Part shown: piece after piece, positions 60,812 through 64,000 of the stretch
Layout: each line of letters starts with the position of its first letter
How positions within the stretch are numbered: the stretch's first letter is position 1
Origin: Mucilaginibacter sp. KACC 22063
Lineage (GTDB): Bacteria > Bacteroidota > Bacteroidia > Sphingobacteriales > Sphingobacteriaceae
Assembly: GCF_028736115.1 (NCBI RefSeq)
Contig: NZ_CP117877.1
Location: 3,410,001-3,474,000 of the forward strand
DNA: 64,000 bases
Direction: 5' to 3'
Notes under the pieces: generated by a model
What the model was told of the DNA's origin: nothing
The model's database searches: none
Seen by the model: the letters and a program-made list of their open reading frames with translations, nothing else
Program-made: the position numbers and the translations under genes

Positions 60812-63800
60812 ATGTTAAACCATATTATCGCTTTTTCCGTAAGGAATAAGCTGATCATCGGGCTTTTTGTCATTGCCCTGATTGGCTATGGAAGCTACCA
60901 GCTTACCAGGCTTCCCATTGATGCCGTACCTGATATAACCAACAACCAGGTACAGGTTATTACCGTGGCCCCGTCATTCGGAGCTACGGATATCGAACGT
61001 TTAGTTACCTACCCCATAGAACAGGCCAATAGTAATATTTCGGGCCTTAAAGAAATCCGCAGCTTTTCCAGGTTCGGCCTTTCACTGGTCACTATCGTAT
61101 TTGACGATGTCACCGATATTTATTGGGCGCGGCAGCAGGTGTCCGAGCGTTTACAAAAAGTACAAAGCCAGATACCTTCCGGTATCGGCACACCCGAGCT
61201 GGGCCCGGTAAGTACAGGGCTGGGCGAAATTTATCAATATGTGGTGCGCCCTAAAAAAGGCTACGCAGGTAAATACAACGAAACAGACCTGCGTACCATA
61301 CAGGACTGGATCGTCCGCCGCCAGCTTCTGGGTGTTAAAGGCGTGGCCGAGGTAAGCAGTTTTGGCGGCAAACTGAAGCAATATTCCATCGAGGTTGATC
61401 CTAATAAATTGTTTTCGCACAATCTGACGATTACCGATGTATTCAAAGCACTGGAGAATAACAACCAGAACACCGGAGGTGCTTATATCGAAAAAGGACC
61501 GACTGTGCTCTACATCCGCAGCCAGGGATTGATCGGTAGTATAGAAGACATCAATAATACGGTGATCAAAACCACCACCGGCGGATCACCTATTTTTATC
61601 AGAGACGTAGCTGATGTTAAAATAGGCTACGCTACCCGGTTTGGTGCGATGTGTTATAATGACGAAGGTGAAGTTGCCGGTGCAGTGGTAATGATGCTGA
61701 AAGGCGCCAACAGCAGCGAAGTGATTAAAAATGTAAAGGCGCGCATCGTACAGATCCAGAAAACCATGCCCGAAGGCGTGGTGATCGAGCCATTCCTGGA
61801 CCGGACCAAAATGGTGAACAATGCGATCGGTACGGTAGAGCATAACCTGCTGGAAGGCGCACTGATTGTGGTATTTGTGCTGGTATTGTTCCTCGGCAAT
61901 TTCAGGGCCGGGTTGCTCGTCGCTTCCGTAATTCCACTGGCCATGTTGTTTGCCATCATCATGATGAACCTGTTTGGCGTAAGCGGTAACCTGATGAGCC
62001 TGGGGGCGCTGGATTTTGGTTTGATTGTAGACGGGGCCGTTATTATTGTAGAAGCGGTTATGCACACGCTTAGCCACAGTAAACAATTTAAAAGTATTGG
62101 AACCCTGGAACAGGATGATATGGACAAGGAGGTAAACAGCGCTGCCAGCAAGATGATGAACAGCGCCGTATTTGGCCAGATCATTATCCTGGTGGTGTAT
62201 CTGCCTATCTTCACTTTACAGGGCATTGAAGGTAAAATGTTTAAGCCTATGGCACAAACGGTAGCATTTGCTTTATTGGGCGCTTTTATTTTATCTCTTA
62301 CCTATAATCCCTATGATGAGTGCAGTCTTTCTGAGCAAGAAGATAAAGCACCAACCGAACATTTCAGACAGGCTGATGGCTAAAGTAGAAAAAGCATACC
62401 AGTCAGGCCTTAACCGTATCATCGCTTTTCCGAAAATCGTATTGTTAGCTGTTATCGGCCTGTTCCTATTTTCGGCCTATGTTTTAACCACACTAGGCGG
62501 CGAGTTTATCCCGGCGCTGGAAGAAGGTGATTTTGCCGTTGATACCCGCGTACTAACGGGCAGCAGTCTGCATACAACTATCACTAATACCCAAAAAGCA
62601 GCCCATATCTTAAAAACACAGTTCCCTGAAGTAGAAAAAGTGGTCACCAAAATTGGCAGTGGCGAGGTGCCCACCGACCCTATGCCGATGGATGCCAGCG
62701 ATATGATGGTGATCCTGAAACCCAAGGATGAGTGGACATCAGCCAAAACCTTTAATGAGCTTTCTGAAAAAATGGGCAGGGCTTTGCAGGCTGTTCCGGG
62801 TGTTACCGCGGGCTTCCAGTTCCCGGTGCAGATGCGCTTTAACGAGCTGATGACCGGCGCACGCCAGGATGTAGTTTGTAAAATATTCGGCGAAGACCTT
62901 GATACCCTTGCGGTTTATGCCAACAAGCTGGGTAAGATCATCAATACGGTTGAGGGTGCTAAAAACCTATATGTGGAGGCAGTTGCGGGTATGCCGCAGA
63001 TCATCATTAATTATAATCGCAGCGCCATAGCACAGTACAACCTCAATATCACCGATATTAACAAAGTGGTTAACACGGCGCTGGCCGGGCAAAGCACCGG
63101 AACCGTGTTTGAAGGCGAAAAGCGCTTTGACGTAGTGGTCAGGATAAGCGGTGAACAGAAAAAAGATCTGAAGGATATTCAAAATTTACTGATCCCGACA
63201 CCGGGAGGTACGCAAGTCCCTTTGTATCAATTGGCCGACGTGCAGATCAAAGATGGGCCCAACCAGATACAGCGGGAGGATGCTAAACGCCGTATTGTAG
63301 TGGGATTTAATGTTCGCGGCAGGGATGTACAAACCATTGTAAACGAGTTGCAGGCCAGGGTGGATCAGCAACTTAAATTCCCGGCGGGGTACTATGTAAC
63401 CTACGGTGGTGCCTTTGAAAACCTTAATGCTGCCAAACAGCGCCTGATGATCGCGGTGCCGGTTTCGCTACTGCTTATTTTTTTACTGCTGTACTTCGCT
63501 TTTAACTCCATCAGGCAGGGATTACTGATCTACTCCGCAATTCCTTTGTCAGCCATCGGGGGTATCCTTTTCCTGGCCCTGCGGGGCATGCCATTCAGTA
63601 TAAGTGCAGGTGTGGGCTTCATTGCTTTGTTTGGCGTAGCCGTGCTTAACGGCATTGTATTGATCTCTGAGTTTAATCAGTTAAAAAAAGAAGGGATGAC
63701 CGATTTGAAACGTATCGTGTTAATGGGTACCAAAGTAAGGCTAAGGCCGGTACTCATGACCGCATTTGTAGCCTCGCTGGGATTTTTCCCTATGGCTATC

Positions 63801-64000
63801 AGTAACGGTGCAGGCGCCGAAGTGCAAAGGCCTTTGGCTACAGTAGTGATAGGCGGGCTGCTGATTGCCACTTTTCTGACTTTATTCGTATTGCCCGTTT
63901 TGTACATCATGTTTGAAAAAGGGTTTAAGATGGTACTGGGCAAAAAAACAACCACCATGCTGTCCATTTTTCTGCTGACTATGATAGGCCAGGCATCCAA
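60812..64000 (+). pseudogene. CusA/CzcA-type RND metal efflux pump, frameshifted and cut by window end
   Basis: A heavy-metal RND transporter. The first 500 codons (60812 to about 62305) hold TM1, the porter region (ITNNQVQVITVAPSFGATDIERLVTYPIEQ) and TM4 with GALDFGLIVDGAVIIVE, the proton-relay Asp. At 62306-62307 one extra A in CCTATAATCCC shifts the frame, and the first frame stops at 62383. The +1 frame continues perfectly as IPMMSAVFLSKK through GGEFIPALEEGDF, FGVAVLNGIVLISEF and GAGAEVQRPLATVVIGG to the window end. After the last pump helix it enters KTTTMLSIFLLTMIGQAS, which looks like the start of a fused TolC-like part. A sequencing error would make this an intact gene. Confidence 0.88.

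Noticed and set aside
61586..62226. Two overlapping minus-strand frames (166 and 190 codons) inside the CusA/CzcA gene
   Set aside because: Both lie opposite highly conserved pump sequence and show no protein-like pattern.

Overview
The window reads as chromosome from a member of the Bacteroidota, most like a Sphingobacteriaceae genome (Mucilaginibacter/Pedobacter type). The basis is GH92, GH78 and GH109 polysaccharide-degradation enzymes, a TonB-dependent receptor with an N-terminal carboxypeptidase-like domain, LytS/LytTR and hybrid-PAS signalling genes, scarce Shine-Dalgarno sequences, a TAnnTTTG-type promoter box, and a CusA-type pump running into a TolC-like extension. I recognise no rRNA, tRNA, CRISPR array, intact insertion sequence or prophage.

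Layout. 1-7.9 kb: end of a GH92 alpha-mannosidase, a pyruvate oxidase (poxB)/esterase pair, a cold-shock protein, a PAS histidine kinase, and a lipid kinase/dual-specificity phosphatase pair. 7.9-18.5 kb (minus strand): an oxidase island with a LodA-type CTQ quinoprotein, its LodB-type flavoprotein, a bicovalent-FAD BBE oxidase, a secreted protein of unknown function, a TonB receptor and an AraC regulator. 18.9-21.9 kb: a stress-type operon (zinc alcohol dehydrogenase, small membrane protein, two DUF421 proteins). 22.2-24.8 kb: an OhrR-Ohr peroxide/electrophile operon with a visible operator. 25.8-32.1 kb: a GDPD-like enzyme, a nitroreductase relic and the five-gene Anbu (ancestral proteasome) operon. 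32.2-37.0 kb: a probable N-acetylhexosamine (GalNAc) locus under a LacI regulator with two matching operators. 37.1-42.9 kb: a minimal RiPP locus. 43.3-50.5 kb: GH78 rhamnosidase, AraC, SDRs, MFS exporter, HxlR. 50.5-57.4 kb: DUF389 and CPA1 antiporter, a candidate structured RNA, a four-PAS kinase, an SSB-like protein and a NarL-type regulator. 57.7-64 kb: SDR/NmrA/AraC genes and a frameshifted CusA/CzcA efflux pump that runs off the end.

The most promising system is at 37.1-42.9 kb. A full-length LanB dehydratase is preceded by an easily missed 47-residue precursor gene (40140-40283, minus strand). Its C-terminus is a Thr-Ala repeat followed by Val-Ser-Ser and has no cysteine. A perfect 11-bp intrinsic terminator lies between precursor and dehydratase. 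No LanC cyclase, protease or exporter is adjacent. Directly divergent from the precursor lie a LytS-type membrane kinase and a LytTR regulator, with a second LytTR gene convergent to them. This suggests a cysteine-free, dehydrated but possibly uncyclised peptide tied to its own two-component circuit, perhaps a signal rather than a bacteriocin.

Limits: all family assignments come from reading the translations and motifs by eye. No database search was run.
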